A stretch of 11,974 nucleotides of DNA from Bdellovibrionales bacterium (GTDB taxonomy: Bacteria > Bdellovibrionota > JAFGOL01), in contig JAKLHL010000027.1 of NCBI GenBank assembly GCA_022710165.1, positions 1 to 11,974 of the forward strand. The letters are read 5' to 3'. Under the pieces are notes generated by a model, which was not told the origin of the DNA, searched no databases, and was given only the letters and a program-made list of their open reading frames with translations. A program made the position numbers and the translations under genes. Positions 5,451 to 11,974 of the stretch are shown here, in pieces. Positions within the stretch are counted from its first letter, which is position 1, and the number at the start of each line of letters is the position of its first letter.

Positions 5451-7286
5451 CTAAGATTGTTTTTGGAGTAAAAGCTCATAGTGGGCGGAGCTTTTTTCGT
5501 ATTCATCGTGGGCTGGCTCAAGCTTTTCATACAAGGAATCAATATTGTTCTTTAGTGTTGCGGCTTTTTTGGACAGTTCTTGTATCTTGAAAGTGTCTTT
5601 GCCGCCGGCGGTCTGAATAATAAGCTCGTTAAGTTCTTTTAGCTCTTTTTCTTTGCTGGAGATATCAGCCTCTAGTTTTTTGATCAGGTCCTCAAGAGGA
5701 CGAAGCACGTTTGATTTTTCCTGTATTATCTCTGAACGTTTCTGGCGTGACTCTTTTTTGTTCTCAGAGGCCTGTCTGTTCTTTCTGCTGGATGGCGAAC
5801 CTTTGTCTCCCCAGCCGATCTTTTCCAGGAACTCATCATAGGTCCCGTCAAATACTATGACCTTACCGTCTATAAAGACGACAAGTTTTTGTGCAAGATT
5901 GCGAAGGAATAATTCATTGTGGGTGACCATTACAACTGTTCCGTCAAAACTTTGTAGTGCGCATAGGAGGCTGTTGCTTGAATCCATATCAAGATGGTTG
6001 CTTGGTTCATCCAGCAGTAATGTGTTGCATGGGGACGCTATTATCTTCCCTAGCAGTACCCTGCATTTTTCTCCGCCAGAAAGCACAGAGATCTTTTTTA
6101 AAGCATTGTCGCCTTCAAAGACCATTGAACCACAGATATCCCTTACTCGCTGTAGGTTGTTCTGCAGATTCGCCTGAGATACTTCTTCAAGCACTGTTGC
6201 ATCGGGGGATAAGGTGCTGACATTGGTCTGCTCAAAAAAACCTATTTTTGTATTCTGGTGGACCTTAACTTCCCCAAGTTTTGGTTCAAGCACCTTGTCT
6301 ATAAGTTTTAACAGTGTCGTTTTGCCTTTGCCGTTCTTACCTATAACGCAGATCTTGTCCCCGTAACCTATGCACAAACTAAGCTCATCTATCAAGGTCT
6401 GCTCGTTGTAACCAAAGTTCAGGTCTTTTATATCAATTACGTACTTACCTGTAAAATCAGCCTCGTTAAAAGAGAACTCTATTGATTTCTCTTGTGCCAG
6501 CTTTTCTGCCGGCCTCATTTTCTCTATTGTTTTTATCCTGGACTGGACCATGTTGGCTTGTCTTGCTTTTGCCCTGAACTTAAAGATGAACTCTTCCATT
6601 TCTTTTATCTTTTTCTCGTCTTTTATTCTGCTTTTTTCGTGGAGCTCGTCCATCTCTTCTATATGAGAATAATACTTGTGGGTGTTGCCAGAGATCTTGT
6701 GCATCTTTCTTCTGTTAATACCCACTATATGAGTAGCGACGTTGTCCATAAAAGACCTGTCGTGTGTTACCAGTATTATCTCTCCCCTCCAGGAGTTTAA
6801 AAAATTAGCCAGCCATCTTATCGCAACAACGTCCAAATAGTTGTTTGGCTCATCAAGCAGCAATAGATCGGGTGCTGAAAGCAGGAGCTTTGCAAGGTTA
6901 AGCCTTATTTGATACCCTCCAGACAACTTGTAGGGATCAAGGTCCATTTGCTCTTTGCTTAAGCCGAGACCAAAAAGCATCTTTTCTGCTTTCCAGGTAT
7001 GGTCAGTTTCGATGTCCTCTTCTAATGCGAGCAAGGCCTCTTCAATAACGCTAGGCTTGGTAAAGGATATCTTTTGCTCAAGGTAGCCTATCTTATAATC
7101 TCTTGGTATGGCAATGGTGCCGGTATCCTGATGCTCCTGGCCGGAGATCATTTTCAATAGTGTGGATTTTCCGTGTCCGTTACGGCCGACAAGACCTATC
7201 CTTTCGCCTCTATTTAACTTGAGCTCTGCATCGTCAAATAAGAGTTGCCCGCCGTAAGATTTAGTAAGTTCGTATATTGTTATCAT
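5451..7286 (-). CDS. ABC-F family ATPase (two ABC domains, C-terminal coiled coil)
   Basis: Soluble ATPase of the ABC-F type: two fused nucleotide-binding domains and no membrane segment, a class that mostly acts on ribosomes (translation factors or antibiotic protection). Domain 1: Walker A GRNGHGKS (34-41), signature LSGGYQ (121-126), Walker B and DEP at 141-147, switch His175. Domain 2: GKNGKGKT (316-323), LSGGE (402-406), LLLDEP (423-428), His456. The charged, helical interdomain linker (about 195-270) is the segment that reaches the ribosome in known members. A Lys/Glu-rich coiled coil (about 528-605) ends the protein, as in Uup- and YheS-like members; the exact subgroup cannot be fixed. 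In domain 1 the usual TNHLD reads NNYLD. The gene ends with tandem stops (TAG TGA). It has no Shine-Dalgarno and starts 15 nt after a GC-rich hairpin. Confidence 0.93.
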   Translation of the reverse strand: MITIYELTKSYGGQLLFDDAELKLNRGERIGLVGRNGHGKSTLLKMISGQEHQDTGTIAIPRDYKIGYLEQKISFTKPSVIEEALLALEEDIETDHTWKAEKMLFGLGLSKEQMDLDPYKLSGGYQIRLNLAKLLLSAPDLLLLDEPNNYLDVVAIRWLANFLNSWRGEIILVTHDRSFMDNVATHIVGINRRKMHKISGNTHKYYSHIEEMDELHEKSRIKDEKKIKEMEEFIFKFRAKARQANMVQSRIKTIEKMRPAEKLAQEKSIEFSFNEADFTGKYVIDIKDLNFGYNEQTLIDELSLCIGYGDKICVIGKNGKGKTTLLKLIDKVLEPKLGEVKVHQNTKIGFFEQTNVSTLSPDATVLEEVSQANLQNNLQRVRDICGSMVFEGDNALKKISVLSGGEKCRVLLGKIIASPCNTLLLDEPSNHLDMDSSNSLLCALQSFDGTVVMVTHNELFLRNLAQKLVVFIDGKVIVFDGTYDEFLEKIGWGDKGSPSSRKNRQASENKKESRQKRSEIIQEKSNVLRPLEDLIKKLEADISSKEKELKELNELIIQTAGGKDTFKIQELSKKAATLKNNIDSLYEKLEPAHDEYEKSSAHYELLLQKQS

Positions 7287-7297
7287 ATTTATCTAAA

Positions 7298-7331
7298 TTA
7301 AGCCCGGCCTCTTTGCAGGGGCCGGGCCTAA
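7298..7331 (-). terminator. Terminator-like hairpin between the lipoprotein and ABC-F genes
   Basis: GCCCGGCC (7302-7309) and GGCCGGGC (7320-7327) form a perfect 8-bp GC stem with a 10-nt loop; after one mismatch, three more A-T pairs extend it. In minus-strand RNA the stem is followed by UUAAUUU, a moderate U-rich tail. It lies 22 bp after the lipoprotein stop codon and is most simply that gene's intrinsic terminator. Because it ends only 15 nt before the ABC-F ATG, it may also act as a leader structure for that gene. Confidence 0.65.
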
Positions 7332-7341
7332 ATGTCCTTCA

Positions 7342-7347
7342 ATTATA
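7342..7347 (-). promoter_or_regulatory. Possible -10 box for the ABC-F gene
   Basis: A perfect TATAAT on the minus strand lies between the lipoprotein stop codon and the hairpin. No convincing -35 is found 16-18 bp upstream. If used, transcription would start near 7335 and place the whole hairpin in the ABC-F leader. There is no room for a promoter between hairpin and start codon. Confidence 0.3.
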
Positions 7348-7352
7348 AATTC

Positions 7353-8348
7353 CTATAGTGCGCTAAATGCGTGCTCAAAGTGCTTGGCAGGTACGCTTGC
7401 CCCAGTCATGTCTATTACATCTGTAATAGCATCAGGAAGGCTCTTTGATGTTCCATTGATGGTTATGCTGTCACTCTCACAGCCGCCGCAGCCCGCACTT
7501 GTGCAGGTTGCAGGTTGTGTATAGGTGAGCCCTGTTATTACAGTGACCACCTGGCCTGATGTTGTGGTGTAGTCTTCTTGAGAATTAATTGTGAAACAGT
7601 AAAAACTGGTCTCGTTGCTGGCAAGAAAGTGTTTACCTGTGCCCTGTGCAAATCCAGCCAAAGCTAGTTTGTAGTTAGATGCGTTCAGGTCCTGCATGGT
7701 GAATGTCTTTTCTGTTGAGTCTCCGGTGAACCTTCTATAACCACCAGACTCACCATAAAATTTCACGGTAAGGTCAAAAGATGTAGCAGCCTTGGAACCA
7801 AAGGTAAGTGCTTCGTCACTTGCGTCCTGATGGTCATACATGACCGCAAATTTGTTGTTTTCCAAGTCCCATGCGTAAGCTTTGAACCTGTTAGATGCTT
7901 CAGTGTAGGAGGCCTTGCATACGTAAGAATCTGTGCTTTCCCAGAAAGCGGTCTCGTCGTCATACAATACTTTTACCTTTCCGTTAACTGCTTCACAGGT
8001 CTGTCTTAGACCATCGCTGATATAGGCGTCTGTTTGTATGATGAATTTGTAGAAGTTGGTCATGCCTACCTGGTGTCCGAGTGTTGCTTCCTCGTTGTTC
8101 CAGTTATCACTTGTATATGCTTCAAATGTGTCGCAGATAGTCTTTACATCCCCGGTAGGATTATCGTTACAAGCGTTATCAGTTGTCTCGTTGATCACGA
8201 TAGATGCTCCAGTAACAAGAGTGGTGTTTATGTTAGGCAGAACTTTGGAAGCTGTCTCATAGAAAACGTTGTCTGATGATGAGTCTCCGCTTCCTCCGCA
8301 GGAAGCAAGCAAAAATACAGGGACCATAAATAAGAAAAGTCTCTTCAT
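7353..8348 (-). CDS. Predicted lipoprotein, acidic and cysteine-rich, unknown function
   Basis: I do not recognise the family. The 331-aa product has a lipoprotein signal (MKRLFLFMVPVFLLASC) with lipobox LASC and lipidated Cys17; Gly at +2, not Asp, fits export to the outer membrane. A Gly/Ser/Asp-rich tether (18-27) leads into an acidic, Thr/Ser/Asp-rich mature protein with many aromatic residues. Besides Cys17 there are eight cysteines (60, 72, 118, 144, 251, 282, 287, 290), the last three as C-x4-C-x2-C within TCTSAGCGGCES; paired disulfides outside the cytoplasm are plausible, metal binding is an alternative. The ATG is set by a near-perfect AGGAGG 4 nt upstream, the strongest ribosome binding site in the window, and a promoter lies at 8374-8402. 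A hairpin terminator follows, so it is probably a single-gene unit. Confidence 0.85.
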   Translation of the reverse strand: MKRLFLFMVPVFLLASCGGSGDSSSDNVFYETASKVLPNINTTLVTGASIVINETTDNACNDNPTGDVKTICDTFEAYTSDNWNNEEATLGHQVGMTNFYKFIIQTDAYISDGLRQTCEAVNGKVKVLYDDETAFWESTDSYVCKASYTEASNRFKAYAWDLENNKFAVMYDHQDASDEALTFGSKAATSFDLTVKFYGESGGYRRFTGDSTEKTFTMQDLNASNYKLALAGFAQGTGKHFLASNETSFYCFTINSQEDYTTTSGQVVTVITGLTYTQPATCTSAGCGGCESDSITINGTSKSLPDAITDVIDMTGASVPAKHFEHAFSAL

Positions 8349-8373
8349 AAAACCTCCTAAATAATTTTAAGGT

Positions 8374-8402
8374 AATTTACTCCTGATAATTTATGAGGTC
8401 AA
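8374..8402 (-). promoter_or_regulatory. Promoter of the lipoprotein gene
   Basis: On the minus strand TTGACC (complement of 8397-8402, 5 of 6) is followed after exactly 17 bp by TAAATT (complement of 8374-8379, 4 of 6). The -35 box overlaps the stop codon of the upstream glycosylase gene. The start site near 8367 gives a leader of about 20 nt containing the AGGAGG site. Confidence 0.5.
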
Positions 8403-8947
8403 ACCAATATATGGAAACGGAGAGGGAGGTCTTTATGTTCTTTAGCATAGTCAATGCCTATCCTTGGAGATGATTTTACCTGTGATCTAGGTACCTTGAA
8501 ACCGTCGTCTGCTATCCAAAGCCTCTCTGAGAGCAGGGATAGACCATCCTCTTTTTTTGTTATCTTCATCTCTCGGCATAATTTTCCGGGCCCGGCGAGA
8601 AGTTTTTTGTCTATGGTCTTAAAGCCCGAGACAGGCTCTGCCGCCCTTATAAGGACTGCCTCTGGGTGTTCTCTGGTCCTTGTAACGACATTCAGGCAAT
8701 GGTACATCCCGTAGATCAAATATACGTAGGCGTGTCCTCCATCCAGATACATTGACCTTGTCCTTTTAGTGCGTTTGTCGCCGAAGGTATGGCATGCCCT
8801 GTCATTTACTCCCAGGTACGCTTCAGTCTCTACTATTCGCGCACAATAAGTTTTTCCACGGTACTTTCGCACCAGAAGCTTCCCTAAAAGTTCAATGGCT
8901 ACTTTTTTAGTATCACGAACGTAAAATGACAGCGGGAGTATCTTCAT
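8399..8947 (-). CDS. DNA-3-methyladenine glycosylase, AAG/MPG family
   Basis: Monofunctional base-excision repair enzyme that flips out and removes alkylated or deaminated purines (3-methyladenine, hypoxanthine). The 182 aa cover the whole compact AAG fold, slightly shorter than many bacterial members (about 190-210). Residues matching the human AAG active site are present: Glu42 in VETEAY (general base, human Glu125), Tyr44 (127), His53 in ACH (136), Tyr76 (159, intercalating into the flipped-out site), Asn86 (169) and probably Arg101 in IRAAEP (182). GPGKLCREM (119-127) and SSPRIGID (159-166) are further family signatures. It has no Shine-Dalgarno; a weak promoter ends almost at the ATG. 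Its stop codon (TGA) overlaps the -35 box of the lipoprotein gene. It is divergent from the FAD dehydrogenase gene. Confidence 0.95.
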   Translation of the reverse strand: MKILPLSFYVRDTKKVAIELLGKLLVRKYRGKTYCARIVETEAYLGVNDRACHTFGDKRTKRTRSMYLDGGHAYVYLIYGMYHCLNVVTRTREHPEAVLIRAAEPVSGFKTIDKKLLAGPGKLCREMKITKKEDGLSLLSERLWIADDGFKVPRSQVKSSPRIGIDYAKEHKDLPLRFHILV

Positions 8948-8954
8948 AAGAGTA

Positions 8955-8984
8955 ATAATACCGCTGTTTTATTCCATGTGTTAG
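8955..8984 (-). promoter_or_regulatory. Candidate promoter of the glycosylase gene, nearly leaderless
   Basis: On the minus strand CTAACA (complement of 8979-8984, 4 of 6) and TATTAT (complement of 8955-8960, 5 of 6) are 18 bp apart. Transcription would begin at about 8948-8949, directly at the ATG (8945-8947). The -35 is poor, so this is tentative, but the absence of a Shine-Dalgarno fits a leaderless message. Confidence 0.35.
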
Positions 8985-9053
8985 TGCTTTTTAGAAAACT
9001 CATGGATTATTAATTCAAAAACTGGTAGTGGTTTATTAGGAAGGTAGCCCCAC

Positions 9054-10625
9054 TTGGATTTAATATTAAATAACCTAAGGATACCCGTTGAAAAGGACGG
9101 TGTAGCTGAATATTTAAAAGTTGTTTCGGATAAACTCGAAATAAGCCAAGGCAGCATAAGCTTCATTAAGATCTTGAGTAAATCGCTAGACTCGAGAGGA
9201 AAAAAACAATTTTACTATGAAATTTCCGTTGTTGTTAGAGTGCCAGAGGACTTTGCCAACAAAGAGAACTTTGCCTTATATGTTGAAGATGTAGAACAGC
9301 CAAAAAAGACAATCAAGATAAAAGATCGTCCAATAATAATAGGATTTGGCCCTGCAGGGATGTTCGCGGCTCTTGAACTTATAGACCTTGGCCTTAAACC
9401 GATAGTCTTTGAGAGGGGTAAGACGATAGAGGAACGCGACGCTGATGTGCAAAAGTTCATTAAACAAAGGGAGCTTGACCCCGAGTCAAATATCCAATTT
9501 GGTGAAGGCGGTGCCGGTTCATATTCGGACGGTAAACTATTTTCCAGGATAAAGAACTCAAAAGAAGTTAACAAGGTACTGGACACCTTTATTAAATTCG
9601 GTGCTCCGCAAGAGATAGGTTATATAAGTAAACCTCATTTGGGCACTGACGTTCTTTGCAAGATAGTAAAGAACATAAGGAACTACGTCCTTGAGAACGG
9701 AGGCGAGATACATTACAGCTCTAAGATGACGGACCTTATCATCTCTGACGATAAAGTCCTGGGTGTAGTAATAAATGGGAATAAGGAGTATTTGTCTTCA
9801 CATGTATATCTTGCGGTTGGACATTCTGCGCGCGACACCTTTGAACTGGTCCACAAAAAAGGGATACACATAGAACAAAAACCAATATCCGTCGGTGTAA
9901 GGATAGAGCATCCTTCGGAACTTATAAATCTAATAAGGTATGGCAGTAAGTATAAGGATTTTAAGGGAGTGGGGGCTGCTACGTATTCTTTTACCCACAC
10001 CGATAAAAAGATAGGAAGAGGCATCTATTCTTTTTGTATGTGTCCCGGAGGAGAAATAGTCAACGCTTCGTCTGAGAACGGTCTCTTGGCCGTGAACGGC
10101 ATGAGCTACTCCAGCAGGTCCTCTGAATATTCTAATTCAGCGATAGCTGTGACCTGTAATACGAGTGATTATAATTCTAGTGATCCACTTGCCGGTATTG
10201 AATTCCAGAAAGAGATAGAGAGGAACGCTTTTTGCGCTGGAGGAGGAAGGTGGCATGCCCCTGCGCAGAACTTAATGGATTTTTTATCTGGAAAACTTTC
10301 TGATAAGTTGAACAAAAGCTCATACAAGATGGGGCTTATGCCCGCTGATATGAGTAAGATCCTGCCAAAGTTCGTATGTGAAGCGCTCTTTATAGCGTTC
10401 GATAAATGGAAAAAAGATTATCCGTTGTTCGTCTCTGAGCACGGAGTGTTGCTCGCTCCAGAGACCAGGACGTCCTCCCCGATAAGAATAGTTCGTAACG
10501 AAAGGTATGGGTCAGTTAATATGAAGGGTCTTTACCCTATTGGAGAAGGTTCAGGACACGCCGGCGGTATAACAAGTTCTGCCGTCGACGCTATAAAAGC
10601 TGTAGAGTTCAGTCTTAATTCATAA
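9054..10625 (+). CDS. FAD-dependent dehydrogenase, COG2509 type
   Basis: Uncharacterised flavoprotein oxidoreductase; the substrate is not known for this family. After an N-terminal alpha/beta domain of about 90 residues (LNNLRIPV..., typical of the family) comes a dinucleotide-binding strand-turn-helix, IIIGFGPAGMFAALEL (94-109), ending in the FERG acidic residue Glu120. FGEGGAGSYSDGKL (149-162) is a family signature, and GLYPIGEGSGHAGGITSSA (492-510) is the FAD-contacting C-terminal motif. At 523 aa it has normal length. The start is TTG: an in-frame TAG lies three codons upstream (9045-9047), no ATG is near, and AGGAAGG (9038-9044) sits 9 nt before it. No clear promoter was found in the divergent gap from the glycosylase gene. 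Its last 11 bp overlap the end of the TauE/SafE gene on the other strand. Confidence 0.9.
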   Translation: MDLILNNLRIPVEKDGVAEYLKVVSDKLEISQGSISFIKILSKSLDSRGKKQFYYEISVVVRVPEDFANKENFALYVEDVEQPKKTIKIKDRPIIIGFGPAGMFAALELIDLGLKPIVFERGKTIEERDADVQKFIKQRELDPESNIQFGEGGAGSYSDGKLFSRIKNSKEVNKVLDTFIKFGAPQEIGYISKPHLGTDVLCKIVKNIRNYVLENGGEIHYSSKMTDLIISDDKVLGVVINGNKEYLSSHVYLAVGHSARDTFELVHKKGIHIEQKPISVGVRIEHPSELINLIRYGSKYKDFKGVGAATYSFTHTDKKIGRGIYSFCMCPGGEIVNASSENGLLAVNGMSYSSRSSEYSNSAIAVTCNTSDYNSSDPLAGIEFQKEIERNAFCAGGGRWHAPAQNLMDFLSGKLSDKLNKSSYKMGLMPADMSKILPKFVCEALFIAFDKWKKDYPLFVSEHGVLLAPETRTSSPIRIVRNERYGSVNMKGLYPIGEGSGHAGGITSSAVDAIKAVEFSLNS

Positions 10626-11487
10626 AAAAAGTCTTAAAAAGGGCCATCGCGCCTAAGAAGGTGATAAAAACACCCAAACGGGTGTGTATCTTTTCTTGAG
10701 GGAGTATCTTTACTGTCATTACAGCAGGGACTAGAGGGATCATAGATCCTACTATCAGAGGAATAAGAAGAGACCAGTCTGCACTGGACCTGTCTATTAA
10801 GTAGTAAGAGACCACTCCTACTGCTCCAACGAATGCTTTAGAGAGTATAGTAATAGGGATAGCGTTCTTGTCTGGTATGCCTGCAAGGATCTGCCCTCCA
10901 GTCGTTAACGGGCCATAGCCTCCGCCAGAGGCTGCCTTATTGAATGCTGCAAGCACTCCCAGTGCGCCAAGTTTTCCCCAAGAGAATTTTATTTTTTTAC
11001 TTTTCTTGAGGAAGAAAGCAAGCCCAACTATGACTATGACCGTGGCTACAAAACCCTGTGCTAATTTTACAGGAAGCATAGATACAAGATATACTGCACC
11101 TACAGCTCCTAAGAAAGAACATGCAGTTAAAAGTACTACTATTTTTGTAGGCCGGGAGTTTAGCTTAAAACTTACGTTACCCACTTTGTGATGGATGATG
11201 CCGGCAGGGATGCCAACTACTAGTTCAGTTAAAAGGATGGCGGGGATGACCGTCTTAAGCGGAAATCCTAAAAGTATAAGGACCGGGCTTAATATGGTGC
11301 CGTAGCCCATTCCAACGCTGGAGTTTATATATTCCACAAAAAGGGCGATGAAGCTTACAACCATAAATTTAAAAAATATATTTGTAGGCAGTGGGTCGAT
11401 CTTAAAGACCATAAATATTATTAAGTTCACAATGCAGACGAACAAGATCACATCCAAAAACAGCATTATGACTTTTTCTTGTTTCAT
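10615..11487 (-). CDS. TauE/SafE-family membrane transporter (sulfite/organosulfonate exporter-like)
   Basis: Inner-membrane permease. The family exports or imports small anions such as sulfite, sulfoacetate or sulfonates, but the substrate cannot be read from sequence. Of 290 aa, about eight or nine segments are hydrophobic (roughly 7-28, 37-57, 63-90, 115-136, 143-161, 171-200, 208-230, 240-260, 270-288). The paired family motifs appear once in each half: SSVGMGYGTILSPVLILLGF (56-75) and ASGGGYGPLTTGGQILAG (186-203), reflecting the internal twofold repeat. I chose the ATG at 11485-11487 over the GTG one codon upstream because AAGGAG sits 5 nt before the ATG but only 2 nt before the GTG. It follows cysC after 2 nt and is surely co-transcribed, which points to sulfate or sulfite traffic. 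Its end overlaps the convergent flavoprotein gene by 11 bp. Confidence 0.9.
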   Translation of the reverse strand: MKQEKVIMLFLDVILFVCIVNLIIFMVFKIDPLPTNIFFKFMVVSFIALFVEYINSSVGMGYGTILSPVLILLGFPLKTVIPAILLTELVVGIPAGIIHHKVGNVSFKLNSRPTKIVVLLTACSFLGAVGAVYLVSMLPVKLAQGFVATVIVIVGLAFFLKKSKKIKFSWGKLGALGVLAAFNKAASGGGYGPLTTGGQILAGIPDKNAIPITILSKAFVGAVGVVSYYLIDRSSADWSLLIPLIVGSMIPLVPAVMTVKILPQEKIHTRLGVFITFLGAMALFKTFFMN

Positions 11488-11489
11488 CA

Positions 11490-11974
11490 CTACTCCTTAA
11501 TAAAAAGAGGTTCTAGCATCAAGAACACTTTATTTACAGCCTCTTTAACATCAACACTGCTGGTGTCTAATATACAGTTTGGACTTGGAGGGGCTTCATA
11601 TGGGGCAGTTATCCCCGTAAAGTCCGGGATCTCTCCATCACGTGCTTTTTTATAAAGGCCCTTTGCGTCCCTTGCTTCGCAAGTCTCAAGTGAGGTGGAT
11701 AGATAAATTTCAAAGAAAGGGGTGTCATCGGCGATATCTTTAGCCGCAGAGCGGTCTTTTATATAAGGAGAGACAAGGGAAACTATGGCGATGGCACCTG
11801 TGTCCGCAATTATCTTTGCCACATTTGCCACGCGTTCAATGTTCTTTGACCTGTCCTCTGGAGAAAAACTTAAGTCGCTGTTAAGGCTGTTCCTTAAATT
11901 GTCGCCGTCAAGCACGTATGCAAGGTGTCCGCTTTGTATGAGCTTTTTTTCCAATTCGTAGGCGATGGTTGTCT
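11490..11974 (-). CDS. cysC: Adenylylsulfate (APS) kinase, N terminus cut by window edge
   Basis: Phosphorylates adenosine 5'-phosphosulfate to PAPS, the activated sulfate used for reduction to sulfite or for sulfotransferases. The reading frame runs to the window edge: the first complete codons give TTIAYELEKK, and the partial codon before them (xAG) fits the Lys of the Walker A sequence GKTT. Diagnostic motifs follow: DGDNLR, SFSPEDRSKNIERV, IVSLVSPY, the KGLYKKAR region and FTGI..PYE.P. The C terminus is intact (TAG at 11490-11492). About 160 residues are visible, so only the N-terminal strand and part of the P-loop are missing if this is a stand-alone kinase of about 190-200 aa. It could equally be the C-terminal domain of a CysN-CysC fusion; the upstream sequence would tell. 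The TauE/SafE gene follows after 2 nt. Confidence 0.95.
   Translation of the reverse strand, partial: TTIAYELEKKLIQSGHLAYVLDGDNLRNSLNSDLSFSPEDRSKNIERVANVAKIIADTGAIAIVSLVSPYIKDRSAAKDIADDTPFFEIYLSTSLETCEARDAKGLYKKARDGEIPDFTGITAPYEAPPSPNCILDTSSVDVKEAVNKVFLMLEPLFIKE

Overview
The window looks like the chromosome of a Gram-negative (diderm) bacterium with a moderately AT-rich genome and the standard code: TAA, TAG and TGA all end genes here. The diderm reading rests on a lipobox lipoprotein and two Sec-exported proteins; the phylum cannot be settled from this sequence. Sigma70-type promoters are recognisable and the one tRNA gene encodes its own CCA. Most genes are on the minus strand.

Region 1 (1-3057, minus strand) is a housekeeping operon: rpsO (ribosomal protein S15), pnp (polynucleotide phosphorylase), dut (dUTPase) and the first 27 codons of a small DUF2007-like protein. 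A good promoter lies ahead of rpsO, and a short hairpin sits in the rpsO-pnp gap just before the pnp ribosome binding site.

Region 2 (about 3100-3964, plus strand) holds an orphan 151-aa exported protein with four cysteines and a tRNA-Arg(CCT) gene with its own promoter. Right behind the tRNA is a non-coding stretch with structure: a long imperfect inverted repeat (3830-3941) around a perfect 7-bp hairpin, followed by a near-copy of the tRNA 3' end (3943-3957). It resembles a small palindromic, tRNA-associated insertion and is the least explained part of the window.

Region 3 (3965-8947, minus strand) contains four genes: an exported protein built as two consecutive internal duplications (A-A-B-B), a two-ATPase ABC-F protein, an acidic cysteine-rich lipoprotein, and a 3-methyladenine DNA glycosylase of the AAG family. 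The ABC-F gene starts only 15 nt after a GC-rich terminator-like hairpin. The A-A-B-B and glycosylase genes have promoters so close to the start codon that their transcripts should be nearly leaderless, which matches the absence of Shine-Dalgarno sequences.

Region 4 (9054-11974) has a FAD-dependent dehydrogenase of the COG2509 type on the plus strand, with a TTG start. Facing it, and overlapping by 11 bp, is a minus-strand pair: adenylylsulfate kinase cysC (cut at the window edge) and a TauE/SafE-family membrane protein, coupled by a 2-nt gap and suggesting sulfur assimilation or export. No CRISPR array, transposase, integrase or recognisable defence system was seen.
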